DNA of 64,000 nucleotides from Rhodeus uyekii (taxonomy: Eukaryota; Chordata; Actinopteri; Cypriniformes; Acheilognathidae): positions 2,659,001 through 2,723,000 of the forward strand of contig JAWRVZ010000088.1 in assembly GCA_037043235.1 (NCBI GenBank), written 5' to 3'. Under the pieces are notes generated by a model. The model was not told the origin of the DNA. It did not search any database and saw only the letters and a program-made list of their open reading frames with translations. A program made the position numbers and the translations under genes. This document shows, piece after piece, positions 1-11,061 of this stretch. Within the stretch, counting starts at the first letter, position 1, and the number at the start of each line of letters is the position of its first letter.

Positions 1-355
1 AAAGGATACCCAAAAGGTATAACTAATGACAAACAAGAAAATAAAGCACTTTGACAAAAGAAAATGGATGTACACAGTCTCAACCTGTGCAAAGTCAACA
101 ACAGCAAACAACAACTGTGTACACACAGCAATTCTGGGGACGTGCGCTCTCAACAAAGCTTCTATGTCTTCCCCCCCCTCTCAGGATACTGCAAGGTTTA
201 TATAGACAGCTTCCCTCCTGGATAATCAGGTTCAGGTGGTGTGATTAGGTATCCTGTGGATAGACAAGGGGGAGGAGCCAAGAGAAGAGCAAGGGAACAC
301 AGCAAAACAACACAGAGACATGCAACAGAAAAACAATACGTCTCTGGACGTAACA
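1..355 (-). repeat. 3' LTR of gypsy-class retrotransposon, cut by window start
   Basis: This stretch repeats 4332-4685 almost base for base; the only difference I see is one extra C in a C-run (8 versus 7). It ends in GGACGTAACA, the inverse of the TGTTACGTCC that starts the full LTR at 3975. Coding runs on the minus strand, so this is the downstream LTR. Its remaining ~355 bases lie outside the window, so the outer target-site duplication cannot be checked. Confidence 0.93.
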
Positions 356-367
356 CCCCCACCCCTA
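356..367 (-). other. Polypurine tract of the gypsy element
   Basis: Read on the minus strand, the bases just before the downstream LTR are AGGGGTGGGGG, directly followed by TGTTACG. A purine run touching the LTR is the plus-strand primer site of LTR elements. It lies about 75 bases beyond the RNase H reading frame. Confidence 0.8.
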
Positions 368-441
368 AGTTACAAACATTATCCCAATAAATAATGATTG
401 TAATTAAAACAAGTGGGTATAAAGAACACTAAAACACATTT

Positions 442-1209
442 TTACACATCACCACAGTACATCCTAGATAGGGCATCAGCTACCACATTTTCTACGCCTT
501 TGCGATGTTGGATATCAAGGTTGTACTCTTGAACAATCAAAGACCAACGCATTAGTCTTTGATTTGTGTTACACATTCTACTAAGAAATACTAAGGGATT
601 ATGGTTAGTGTAAACCACCACCGGATTACATGTACCACCTAAGTATACTTCAAAATGTTGCAGTGCTAAAAGCAGGGCTAAAGCCTCCTTCTCAATTGTA
701 CTGTACTTTTGTTGGCATTTGGTGAACTTTTTGGAGTAGTAAGACACAGGATGCTCTACGCCAGCAGAGTCTTCTTGCAGTAGAATAGCACCTGCCCCTG
801 AAGAACTTGCATCCACCTGCAGCTTAAAAGGTACAGTAAAATCTGGAGCAGAAAGAATAGGTGCATTGCACATCAGATCTTTTGCAGCATTAAATGCACA
901 ATCACAATCACAATTCCACACAAATTTTACAGATGTACTGAGGAGATCAGTCAAAGGGGTAACTACAGAAGCAAAGTTCTTACAAAAACTTCTATAGTAT
1001 CCAACCATACCAAGAAATCTTCTCAGTTCTCTTTTGTTGGTAGGAGTGGGAAAGTTTAGAATGGCAGCAACTTTACCTTCGACAGGTCTTACCATTCCTT
1101 GGCCCACCTTCTTACCAAGATACACAACTACCGCCTTGGCAAATTCACACTTTTTCAAGTTCAGTGTCAACGATGCTTCACACAATCTACTAAAAACCTT
1201 GACAAGACC
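442..1209 (-). pseudogene. RT C-terminal part and RNase H of gypsy-class pol
   Basis: The reading frame starts inside reverse transcriptase, just after the missing YxDD region (LTLNLKKCEF, then RRFLGMVGYYRSFCKNFA). It continues into RNase H (VDASSSGAGAILLQ, STIEKEALALLLALQHF, ADALS). The upstream Gag-PR-IN frame is the same frame, separated only by TAA at 1210-1212, so one internal deletion has joined the integrase core to the RT tail. The palm with the catalytic aspartates is gone. The usual TDH motif of gypsy RNase H reads TNH here (AAC codon), a likely loss of a catalytic Asp. The RT ATG suggested by ORF callers is not a true start. RNase H lies next to the polypurine tract, so it is the last pol domain of this element. 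Confidence 0.88.
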
Positions 1210-3843
1210 TTAAGCAATATGCACGTAGCATGATTTTAAGGTTTGATGAAAACGTTCTAATGCACCTTGAGATTCTGGATGGTACGCACTAGAGAACTTA
1301 TGCTCAACTCCAAGCTCATTCAGTACCTGAGCAAGTACTTTAGAAGTAAAGTTAGTACCCTGGTCAGTTTGGATAACCTTCGGCAAGCCAAATGTTGAGC
1401 AGAACTTAACTATCTCCTTCACCACTGCTTGAGCCTTCAGAGTACGGAGCGGAATAGCTTCTGGGAATCTCGTTGCAGCACACAACAAAGTTAAAACATA
1501 CTGGTGTCCCGACTTAGACTTTGGAAGTGGTCCAACACAATCTAAAATCAACCTTTCAAATGGTTCACTCACCACAGGAATCGGATAGAGGGGAGCAGTA
1601 GGTATGTTCTGATTCGGCTTACCCGCGAGTTGGCAAACATGACAAGACTTGCAGAACTCAGAAACACTGGACTTCAATCTAGGCCAGAAGAAGTACCGAG
1701 AAATGCGCTTGTAGGTCTTATTTACTCCCAGATGTCCAGAGAGAGGATGCTCATGGGCAAGCTGTAATACCTGAGAACGAAACTCAGAGGGTAAAACTAC
1801 TTGTAAAACAGTAAAAGCATCATCTACATCATGCGGCCTCCAACGACGCATTAGGACATCATCTTTCCACATAAAAGCAGTTCTAGCGCTACTCGTATCA
1901 TCAAACTGAACAGCAGCTTCTTTGCAAGACGTTAGGGATTTGTCAGACCTTTGTGCAACAATTAAGTGTTCTCTATCAAACTTCAGAGCTTCATCCTTTA
2001 AAAACACAGCATCATCAGGAGTTGGCTGCGGTGCAATCGATAGAGTACACTCCAAGGAATCTTTTTCAGGACCCATGAATGAGTCAGCCAGATTCACAGT
2101 CTCTTTCCACTTCTGTGTCTGCGCACGTGTCACTGCACAAGCAGGAAAAACAGTAGGGAAATGCGTAGATACATCAGGTTCAGGAGAGATCTCTGGTGTA
2201 TCAACAACAATTGGGGAGGGAAAAACTTTACCACCTGCTAAGTCATTCCCCAATATAAGGCTTACACCTTCTACAGGTAACTCAGTTCGCACACCAATAT
2301 GAACTAAGCCCGTCACCAAATCAGACTTAAGATAAACTTGGTGTACCGGCACTCGCACACATCCCAACTCAATTCCTCGTACCAACACATCTGCCCCAGT
2401 GTACGTGTCGGCTGAGAACGGCAAGGCATTGGCCAAAACAAATGATTGATTCGCCCCCGTGTCTCTTAAAATCGAGATGGACTTACCCAGAGAGTCAGTG
2501 CAAAGGGAAATAGATCCAGTAAAAAGGAAAGGTTCATACCCAGTACTCTTAAGTGGTACGGAACAGCTTTCAGGGTTCGAGACAGTCTGAGCCAAGGCCA
2601 CACCCTTCGACTTCCCAGCAGCATTTTTCTGCTTCCATGCTGCACAGTCAGAAATCAGGTGACCTGGATCTAAACAGTAAAAACAGACACGTTTGTCATT
2701 AGACTGTTTTAGCTCAGTTTTATGACTCTTACCTGTCGCTTCTCTTAAAACATTGGACATTTCTTTCTCTGCTTGCTCGCGGTTAAAAAACTGACGTTTG
2801 GGCTGGCGTGAAGGAAATACCATCTTGTGTGTGAGTACGAATTCATCTGCTACTACAGCAGCATCGGAAAGAGTGTTTACCTTTTGCTCATTCAAATGTA
2901 CAACCACAGTTTCGGGCACACAATTTTTAAAATCTTCCAACAAGATAAGCTCCTGCAATTGCTCAAAACTAGTGACCTTATTTGAGAGACACCACTTCTC
3001 AAAGAGGGTTTTCTTCTCTCGTGCAAACTCCACATGTGTTTGTTTAGAGGTTTTCACCAAGTTTCGAAAACGCTGACGGTAGGCTTCAGGAACCAATTCA
3101 TACGCTCTTAAAACTGCAGTTTTGACAATGTCATAGTCAAGTGACTGCTCAATCGGGAGTGAAGCGCAAACTTCCTGTGCCTTACCCACAAAGTTACATT
3201 GGAGGAGAAGAGCCCACATGTCCTTCGGCCATCCTAACTTTGCAGCAATGCGTTCAAAAGCAGTGAAGTACGAGTCTACCTCCGCTTCTCTGAAAGGGGG
3301 TACCAGTTTTACATATTTCACCACATCAAAAGTTGCTTGGGTATTACTACCTGGGTCATAACTGACAGTGCTTGAATGAGACTGTACTCGGTCAAACCTG
3401 GGTGTAGAGGGCGCTCTCGAGCGTGGGAGTGGAACAGGCTTCTGTCGCATAGCTTCTAGCTCTAGCGTCTTAAGCTGAATATCACGATGAGCCTCAACCT
3501 CTAAAGTACGTAACTGTATGACCTTGATATCATGCTCTTGTTGTTTCAGGGCCAGATCAAGTTCTTTTAGCTTAATTGCAGTCTCTGGATCTATTCGAGA
3601 TCCAGCAAAACTTGCGATCGGAGTCTCAGTTATCTCACCAGTTACTTCCAAGGACGACTCATCTGGTAGTATACCTGCCTGGACCAACTCATTGTACAGT
3701 GTCTCTTTGATTACACGCTTAGTAGAATCTTTAGACACAGCCACATTGAAAAAGTCAGCAATTAACAACAAATCTTTTTTCCGAAACAGATTAAAAACTT
3801 CCAGCGACGGTGCAAGTGTAAACGCCAACAGATCAAACTCCAT
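1210..3843 (-). CDS. Gag, protease and integrase core of a Gmr1-like gypsy retrotransposon
   Basis: An 877-codon open frame. Residues about 174-345 look like the capsid/SCAN-like region (YVKLVPPF, then EAYRQRFRNLVK, LFEKWCLS, ELILLEDF, VADEFV). A CCHC zinc knuckle (CFYCLDPGHLISDC) sits near 385-398 and an aspartic protease LRDTGA near 459. The integrase zinc domain is at about 690-740 (HPLSGHLG, CKSCHVC). The D,D,E core follows: LILDCVG, IQTDQGTNF and SQGALERFH. The frame stops just after the core (TAA at 1210-1212), so the integrase tail is missing. Integrase comes before RT, the reverse of ordinary gypsy. This order is known for Gmr1-like elements, first described in fish. The element spreads by reverse transcription in cytoplasmic particles, but this copy cannot do so alone. 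Confidence 0.9.
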   Translation of the reverse strand: MEFDLLAFTLAPSLEVFNLFRKKDLLLIADFFNVAVSKDSTKRVIKETLYNELVQAGILPDESSLEVTGEITETPIASFAGSRIDPETAIKLKELDLALKQQEHDIKVIQLRTLEVEAHRDIQLKTLELEAMRQKPVPLPRSRAPSTPRFDRVQSHSSTVSYDPGSNTQATFDVVKYVKLVPPFREAEVDSYFTAFERIAAKLGWPKDMWALLLQCNFVGKAQEVCASLPIEQSLDYDIVKTAVLRAYELVPEAYRQRFRNLVKTSKQTHVEFAREKKTLFEKWCLSNKVTSFEQLQELILLEDFKNCVPETVVVHLNEQKVNTLSDAAVVADEFVLTHKMVFPSRQPKRQFFNREQAEKEMSNVLREATGKSHKTELKQSNDKRVCFYCLDPGHLISDCAAWKQKNAAGKSKGVALAQTVSNPESCSVPLKSTGYEPFLFTGSISLCTDSLGKSISILRDTGANQSFVLANALPFSADTYTGADVLVRGIELGCVRVPVHQVYLKSDLVTGLVHIGVRTELPVEGVSLILGNDLAGGKVFPSPIVVDTPEISPEPDVSTHFPTVFPACAVTRAQTQKWKETVNLADSFMGPEKDSLECTLSIAPQPTPDDAVFLKDEALKFDREHLIVAQRSDKSLTSCKEAAVQFDDTSSARTAFMWKDDVLMRRWRPHDVDDAFTVLQVVLPSEFRSQVLQLAHEHPLSGHLGVNKTYKRISRYFFWPRLKSSVSEFCKSCHVCQLAGKPNQNIPTAPLYPIPVVSEPFERLILDCVGPLPKSKSGHQYVLTLLCAATRFPEAIPLRTLKAQAVVKEIVKFCSTFGLPKVIQTDQGTNFTSKVLAQVLNELGVEHKFSSAYHPESQGALERFHQTLKSCYVHIA

Positions 3844-3953
3844 CTTAATGAATGCACTCTACCCTCAGCAGCAAAACTGAATCAGAAGAATTAATCTCCA
3901 CAACAATAAAATCACAAATCCTAAGGGAAAAGTAAAATAGTGCCAATCAATAG

Positions 3954-3971
3954 ATCCGGGACGAGCCCCCA
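3954..3971 (-). other. Primer binding site, tRNA-Pro type
   Basis: The minus strand reads TGGGGGCTCGTCCCGGAT, three bases after the upstream LTR ends. It matches the gammaretroviral tRNA-Pro site, which I recall as TGGGGGCTCGTCCGGGAT, with one difference. It fixes the element's 5' end and minus-strand orientation. Confidence 0.85.
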
Positions 3972-3974
3972 ATA

Positions 3975-4685
3975 TGTTACGTCCCACACTTGGTCTAGGG
4001 ATTTAGGGACGTAGCATGGCAACGTTTGGCTCTGCCAAATATAAACACCAGGAAGTCAACTCAAAGAAGCAATTTATTTACAAACTCAAGATTGATCACA
4101 AAAAAACAATACAACTTAGAAGGAACAATTTCTTCAGAAGGGGGTAAAGGCCAAAACAATAAACAAAACAGGTGATCTAACTGGGAGTTAACCTTCTTCC
4201 TAAACCTACAAAGGAAAAAGAAACAAAATACAAGCATTTACACTAACTCCCTAACTAAAGTCAAAAACAGGAGAAAAGAGTTTACAAAACAAAATGGCAC
4301 CCACCTTCCTACAGTTCCTGTGTACCAAAGAAAAGGATACCCAAAAGGTATAACTAATGACAAACAAGAAAATAAAGCACTTTGACAAAAGAAAATGGAT
4401 GTACACAGTCTCAACCTGTGCAAAGTCAACAACAGCAAACAACAACTGTGTACACACAGCAATTCTGGGGACGTGCGCTCTCAACAAAGCTTCTATGTCT
4501 TCCCCCCCTCTCAGGATACTGCAAGGTTTATATAGACAGCTTCCCTCCTGGATAATCAGGTTCAGGTGGTGTGATTAGGTATCCTGTGGATAGACAAGGG
4601 GGAGGAGCCAAGAGAAGAGCAAGGGAACACAGCAAAACAACACAGAGACATGCAACAGAAAAACAATACGTCTCTGGACGTAACA
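3975..4685 (-). repeat. 5' LTR of gypsy-class retrotransposon (711 bp)
   Basis: The LTR begins TGTTACGTCC and ends GGACGTAACA, an inverted terminal pair with TG...CA ends. Where it overlaps the copy at 1-355, the two differ by one base in a C-run, so insertion was recent. On the minus strand it holds AATAAA-type signals (around 4067-4075). It sits directly against the primer binding site. Confidence 0.93.
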
Positions 4686-5606
4686 CCATCTTCAAACTAA
4701 ACTTGAGTCTCCAGCCAACAAAGTTTAAATCCCGTCTGGCTAGCACGCATCCCATAATGTTCACGCATTGGGTCAGTAGGTGGAGAGTAGGTGGTCTTTT
4801 GTGACCAAATGCGTTTTCAACTAGATCTGGACGTGATTGAAAGTGAACAAGCTCAAACCATTTTAGATCTCTCACTTGTGATCTGATCGACCAAAACCTT
4901 AATGCCAGATGTAAACAGGGCTTCAGCTGTGGCATTCATGGACAAGAGCTTTCCTGTTACTGTAAATTACATTTTGGAAAGTACTGTAAATGCAAGTATG
5001 CTAACGATGAGTTGTAAATTGCATGGCTCCATCATAAAATGAATCTTGATGGATTTGTATTTTCGTGCAATTTGCCATTTCAGATGGGACAATTCCAACG
5101 CTACTGCCTTTAGATACACTCATGTATTTATGGAAGTGAAAACTATTAAGAATGCAGTAAGCTTTTGCTCTTATTCGAAGGGTGGCTTTTAGTCTCTTAT
5201 GTCTTCTAATTTATATTCATAACATTATCTTCCTCAGCTCTTGCTGTCTTAAGATGAGACTGTAGGAAGACTGGGGCCATTTGTGATATTTTTTTCTTAC
5301 ACGTTCCTTCAGGACAACTGACAGGGTTTTTCTTTTTGACAGTGAAAAGGTTAAGTGGGACCGAAATTATAATCATTTTAAATGGATTAAAATTTTAGAA
5401 TGAAATATACGTACATGTACTTTCATAAAACAGATCTGAGTTCAAAAATTCAGGTATGGATTTTCCTCAACACTTCACATGAAGAGTAGTCTACTTTTAA
5501 TCATGTACACTTGACACTTTCATGTCAGATTCAGAAAACCTAGCTACAGGCAATTTCAACTCCAGACATTTCAAACTTATGATACGGCTTCTTTTACAAA
5601 ACTTTT

Positions 5607-5648
<42 letters not shown>

Positions 5649-6429
5649 GCAATATATCTATTTATTGCAACTATTCTTCAACAGTTATTCTTCAAATTCT
5701 AAAATTTTCATCAAACCCCAATTCTTATTCAAATGGCAGTTTAGGTTCATCCAAAGCCATAAACATACCAGAATGCATCAAGTAATGACAGAATAACATT
5801 TTTGATGTGCTTTTCCTTTGTCATTCCTCCTTTCTTCTGTCATCCTTGTCAAATGTTTCACATTCCTTTGTCACGATCGAGTAACTAAAACCATAATTTC
5901 AAACTAATCAACATGGTTATAATGACTGAAGTACAGATCTTAAGTGACAAATATCTTTCAAATCAACGCTGTTTTCAAAGATTTCATTTCAAGCTGTCAA
6001 GTAAATGATCTTTTGAAATGCCACTCATCGACTCACCACTCGTTGCTGTTGGATGACAGTAATTAACCTAAACCATAATTTTTAGATGGGAAGTTTTCCA
6101 AAATGTGCTCAGCAGCAGCAGCAGTGTTGATTCCTGCCAAGTAAATGCGTTTTAATTCCTCGTATTTTTCATAATGATCTGTTCATCTTCAGTAGAGAAG
6201 TGAATTGAGTTGGCTCTCTTGTGAGAAGTCAATCAAACTGACACTCTCCATGTTTCATGTGATTGAATGTCCGTTGCACATGAAACACTTACAAGTGCAC
6301 ACGCTTCAGAGTTCATCGCAAACCAATCACAATCAAACCAGGGTTGATAGAGGACTGTTATACCAAGCGCTGTGAGCCGCTGAACCTGTACCTTGATGAT
6401 AGTTAAAAAAAACTCAGGGTTACAGGATT
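4686..6429. other. Spacer with repeat debris
   Basis: No gene seen. Bases 4690-4930 look like the end of a dispersed DNA element, finishing in CCAGATGTAAACAGGGCT, a motif I recall from fish repeats. A (TA)n microsatellite lies at 5610-5645. The rest is AT-rich DNA without recognisable structure. Confidence 0.4.
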
Positions 6430-6590
6430 AGTTACAAGTTGAGCTCAATCAGTAGAGCATTGGTGCTTACAACGTCAAGGTCATGGGTTCGATTCCAGGG
6501 AAAGCAGGAACCGATTCAATGTGTTCCTTGAATGCAATGTAAGTCGCTTTGGATAAAAGCATCTGCCAAATGCATAAATGTAAATGTCAT
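6430..6590 (+). repeat. tRNA-derived SINE
   Basis: A tRNA-like head (box A-like AGCTCAATCAGTAGAGCA, box B-like GGTTCGATTCC) is followed by the fish tail AAGTCGCTTTGGATAAAAGC and ATGCATAAATGTAAATGT. Seven more copies of this family lie in the window. It is not a tRNA gene: the acceptor stem and anticodon arm are not preserved. Confidence 0.88.
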
Positions 6591-6861
6591 CAGCAAAGTG
6601 ATGCTCAGGCTTTGATGAATTTAGGAGTTTACATCACTAGCAAACAGCCAATTAGATTGGGAAACTGGGATTGACGTCTCGCGAGAGAAGCAACACGATT
6701 CACTTCTCAATTCTGCAGAATATTACATTGAAAAAAGATTGAAAAAACGTGAAACGAATTTACACAATGAGAAGAAAAGAGATGGCTTTGAAAGAGTAGA
6801 ACTAAAAGAAAAAATCATCAGGTTAGAGCAAGCTAAGCTGAAACACACCTACTCTTAATGG

Positions 6862-7922
6862 TATACAGTTCTGGTCAGAATTATTGACACCCTTGGTAAA
6901 TATGGCTTTAAATAAATAAATAAACGCTTTTCTCCAAAACATGTTGGACATAATTATTGCCATTCTTTTATAAAATACCTTTTGCAACCCCCTTTTGCTT
7001 TATAAGATAACAGCTCTGAGTTTCCTCCGAGAGTTTGCGGAACGCCTGATTAGAGATCAGAGACCGTTCTTCAATACAGAATCTCTCCAGATCCTTCACA
7101 TTCCCAGATCCATGTTGGTGCTTCTTCTCTTGAGTTCAGCCACTCATCTTCTATAGGGTTCCTTTCAGGGGACGGATGGGATGGTGATGACAGAAGCTTC
7201 GTTTTGTGCTGAGTGACACATTTTGTGTTGATTTTGATGTTTGTTTTGGATCATTGTCCTGATGGAAGATCCAATCACATTCCATTATAAGATTTCTAGC
7301 AGAGGTCATCAGGTTTAGATTTTTTTATCTGTTGATATTTGATAGAAATCATGATGCCATGATCTGAACAAGAAGTCCGGGACCTCTGACCAAAAAATAG
7401 GCCTGCGACATTAAAATTCCAGCGGTATATTTAACCGCGGGCATGGGATACTTTTCATGCATGTTTGCACCGAAGCCATCTGGTGGGTTTGCTGCCAAAA
7501 AGCTCTTTTTTTAGTTTCATCTTAGAATAGAATCTGTCCACTTTTGAAGTTCCAGTCGTGTCTGACAACTGAACATGCAGGAGTCTGTGTTTGGACGAGC
7601 AAGGAGGATTTTTCTTGAACCCTTCCCAAATAGCATGTGCTGATGTAGGGATTAGATTTTTTTTTCTTCCTTAGGCTTTCTGACCCCAAGACTCAACTAA
7701 TCTCTGCAATTCTCCATCTGTGATCCTTGGAGAGTCTCCGTCCACTCAAACCTTGTAACATCTCTAACTGATTGTATTATTCTTCTTAATTCTTAAAGTA
7801 ACTTCTTAATTATTGCTCTGATGATGGAAATTGGATATTTTTTAATTTAACTACAGATTTATTTTTACAGCCACCTTTGATCACATTTACCAGGGGTGCC
7901 AATAATTCTGACCACAACTATA
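6862..7922. mobile_element. Non-autonomous TA-flanked DNA transposon, Tc/mariner-like
   Basis: Inverted ends of about 45 bp: the left reads GGTCAGAATTATTGACACCC and the right is its imperfect reverse complement (GGGGTGCCAATAATTCTGACC). Both ends sit against TATA/TA. The 1-kb interior has no open transposase frame. It contains a phrase (TTTTGGATCATTGTCCTGATGG) that recurs in many fish elements. Tc/mariner is inferred from the TA ends. Confidence 0.75.
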
Positions 7923-8914
7923 TGTTTATGGATTATGCATTAGGCCTCTGATTTTACAAAACTCACCTACAACGAACTGTCACTCCTTTCAATTATGTTC
8001 TAGTTTGACTTGCGTAGTTCAAATCATTTTAACTTGACAGGATTGCATCTTAACAGCTGTAATGCAGCTGGGCAAAGACACGTTTCTATGATAGATACTT
8101 GTAAGACTACAGTCTTCACATTCTCTCCTCCGTCTCTGGTCTCTGGATTTATTAGGCTTGCGTTAAAGCACAGTAATCTTTGCTCAGTGTAAGACCTCCA
8201 TCTTGTGGACAGTGATTGTCAGTGTATATATATCTCGTATTTATAGCTAGAAGTAATAACCTTAAATACAATCAGATCTGCATGCACAGTTTGGCAATCA
8301 GGCTCTATTTTTTATTTATTTATTCATTTATGCATTTATTTTTTTATAAAATGTGATCTGTATTGAATGTGAATGTATTCATTATTAATGTGTGAATATG
8401 ACAGGTGACTTTACAATGCCATAAAGACGTTACTGAAACTTTTATGCTTGAACATTATTGTCTTTTTGGATAAAAGCGTAGTTCACACAATGTTGGAAAA
8501 CTGATCTGCTCTGTTGTCATTCTTGATTTGTTGACCTGCACATTTTAAGTTCAATACGACTATGCTTGGTACAAATTGTCTCAGTTAATTACTCATAATA
8601 CATAAATGTATCTGTAAAAACATAATAATATCACTGAATCAGTGAGCTTTTTGGTGAACAGTCTCAAATAGCTCAATAGATTAATCAAGATCTCCATGTA
8701 ACATTGAGCCTGAGTTTAGTTTTGTGTTCATGGACTTTTACAGGCCATTTATATGACACAGTTTGGCTGAACTAACAATGGTTTTATGCGTTTTTGGTTG
8801 TTCCTTTATACGGCAATACTGTTTTGTGGGCCTGAAAATGTGAACACGTTTTTGAAAACAATATTGTTAGCGTCTCTGCAAAATCTCTATTCTTTTTTTT
8901 TTTTATATATATAT
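7923..8914. other. Spacer, no gene seen
   Basis: AT-rich sequence with no coding signal on either strand. A T-run and (TA)n stretch lies at 8891-8920. Confidence 0.5.
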
Positions 8915-9205
8915 ATATACAAAGTGACATCACCAACTACTGGCCTGGCAGCATAATGCAGCATGTTTAGTCATTTTTACAGATCCATGGGAACGGGATC
9001 ATTTTGATAATTTTATCATTTGTATGCAAAAACACAAAGCTTTCCTGTTGCTCAAACAATAGTACATGGCGCTTGCAACGCCAAGGTCATGGGTTCGGTC
9101 CACAGGAAAAGCAAGAATTGATTAGAATATCAATGTGTTTCTTGAATGCAATGTTTATCCTTGCTTTGGATAAGAGCGTCTGCCAAAAGCATAAATGTAA
9201 AAATA
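8915..9205 (+). repeat. Dispersed repeat module followed by a tRNA-derived SINE
   Basis: Bases 8920-9035 share a stretch (ACAAAGTGACATC, then CTGGCC, GATCATTTTG) with 33458-33560, so it is a dispersed module of unknown type. The SINE follows at about 9046-9205: TTGCTCAAACAATAGTACA, then GCCAAGGTCATGGGTTCGG, then the GCTTTGGATAAGAGCGTCTG tail. Confidence 0.75.
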
Positions 9206-9489
9206 AATGCAAATGATAAACTTTTTTTTTTGTTCATTGTTGTCTAGTAAACATGTCTTCACCCTTGTGTATTTAAGCTTTCTTGGGTTAGTCTTCAATT
9301 CTTGGTTATTGTCTACTTGTTTTGTTATTTTTTTCTCTTTATCTTGGATTATATTCCTCAATTACCCTTAACTGCTCTTTGCCTGCTACTAGTGATGCAA
9401 GAAACATTTTTTTTTTTTTTTTTTTTTGTGCAGACATTTTTGAATCAATTGAACCAATTGCAGAATGATTCACTGTTTGTGTGATGAAG

Positions 9490-9850
9490 ACGAGCAAACC
9501 AGCTCGCCTTCGGGGATAAGGGTGAGTCCGTAAGGGATGTAAAAAAGGATGGCGCACTCGTAGAAGCTCTGAACTTAAGATGAAATTTATTGACAGTGTA
9601 CAAAAGGATAATCCACAGTGAAAGAATATATAAAAGTGCCACAAAATAACCAAACAAACAAATCCTAAAAGTATCAAAGAAACAACAAAAAGGGAAAACA
9701 AACCAGAAAATGCTTAAACAGAATATCCACAATATAACTGTTGGGAGGTTTTGCTGAGGCACCACAGTAGCACTCTTTGACTTGGTTAACAACTTAACAA
9801 GCACTGGTTTTTGTTTTGGCCTTGGCTTTTATAGGCCAAACTCCACCCCT
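9490..9850 (-). repeat. LTR-like interspersed repeat (tentative)
   Basis: On the minus strand a TATA-like CTATAAAAGCC (about 9827-9837) is followed some 240 bases later by an AATAAA signal (about 9584-9590), the promoter-to-polyA spacing of an LTR. Clear ends and a target duplication were not found, so this could be another kind of repeat. Open frames across it show no known domain. A T-run at about 9403-9426 lies just outside it. Confidence 0.35.
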
Positions 9851-10315
9851 TTGGGCCATACCATTCATAGGTAAGCATTTAAATTAAACATCAATGAAAG
9901 TACCACATTTAACATTTTATAAATCAACTAATAATAATAATCATAATCATCATCTCCACACTTAAACACATAATACACTTATAACCATTATTGGCATTTA
10001 CATAAACACAGAAACCCCCATTCACACTAGACAATGGTTTCGTCAGCTTCCGGTTGTTTCTCACCGGCACTACTTTGGCCGTGACGTCATAAGCGCCCTC
10101 CGACTGATCGCTCGGTTTGTAGTGATGGGCAAAGCGAGGCTTCATGAAACACTGAAACACTTGAATCAAATGTGCCGTATTGTTTCGAGGCTTCGAAACT
10201 CTATACCGACACCCGTCTCCATGGCGACATCTAGTGGTCAATTGCACATGTCTGAAACTTTGACAACAATCCATTAAAAAAATAAAATATGTGTTTGTGT
10301 TAATGTGGCGAGTTT

Positions 10316-10378
<63 letters not shown>
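10316..10378. repeat. (CT)n-(AT)n microsatellite
   Basis: About 45 bases of CT repeat run straight into about 18 bases of AT repeat, inside the hAT element. Confidence 0.95.
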
Positions 10379-10462
10379 GAATCAATATATTTATGAAAGT
10401 ATATATATCTATTAATCTATATATTAATATTTGAATCTATATTTAAATGAATATATCTATGA

Positions 10463-10510
<48 letters not shown>

Positions 10511-10589
10511 GAATCTATCTATTTATGAAATCCTATATGTCTAACTGCTGTGCTATCTGTCAATAAGTAAACCTATATGAATGTCACTA

Positions 10590-10686
<97 letters not shown>
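10590..10686. repeat. (TATC)n microsatellite, ~24 units
   Basis: An uninterrupted tetranucleotide array of about 97 bases inside the hAT element, preceded by a (TA)n run at 10464-10507. Its purity suggests it is length-variable. Confidence 0.97.
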
Positions 10687-11061
10687 GTCACTGTCTGTAG
10701 TCTATCAGTAAATATGTTTAATTTAAATGTATCCTAAATATAACTAACCAAGTCGCACAATAAATGTCACTACAAAAACCCACGAGGTGAAGGTGCATTA
10801 ACTCCTCTTTTAAACTTTGTGTGAGTTGAGACAGATGTGCGATTGTGTGGTTTGTTCCCGCCCCTGTCAATCAAACGCAGACTCGGCAAGCACCGCCTAT
10901 CGAAACACTTGTGAAACACGCAGACGATTCGTTTAGCCAAAGTCACGTGACATTGTTGTTTTGAATCACAGTTTCGGTTCAGTGTTTCGAAACATCTACG
11001 CTTCGGGATCTCGACACTGTGTCGAAACGCAGGTTTCGCGTCAGCCATCCCTATCGGTTTG

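Larger units (their letters stand above)
10112..11061. mobile_element. Non-autonomous hAT transposon with 8-bp target duplication
   Basis: TCGGTTTG occurs at 10112-10119 and again at 11054-11061, flanking an element at 10120-11053. The ends are inverted: TAGTGATGGGCAAAGCGAGG on the left, and TAGGGATGGCTGACGCGAAA on the minus strand at the right. An 8-bp duplication with short imperfect inverted ends is the hAT signature. The interior has no transposase but holds (CT)n, (TA)n and (TATC)n arrays. The ends are rich in GTTTCGAAAC-like words. It lies in the spacer beyond the PCARE 3' end. Confidence 0.85.

Noticed and set aside
9339..9804. Overlapping minus-strand frames of ~120 codons
   Set aside because: They cross a poly-T tract and an LTR-like repeat and look compositional.
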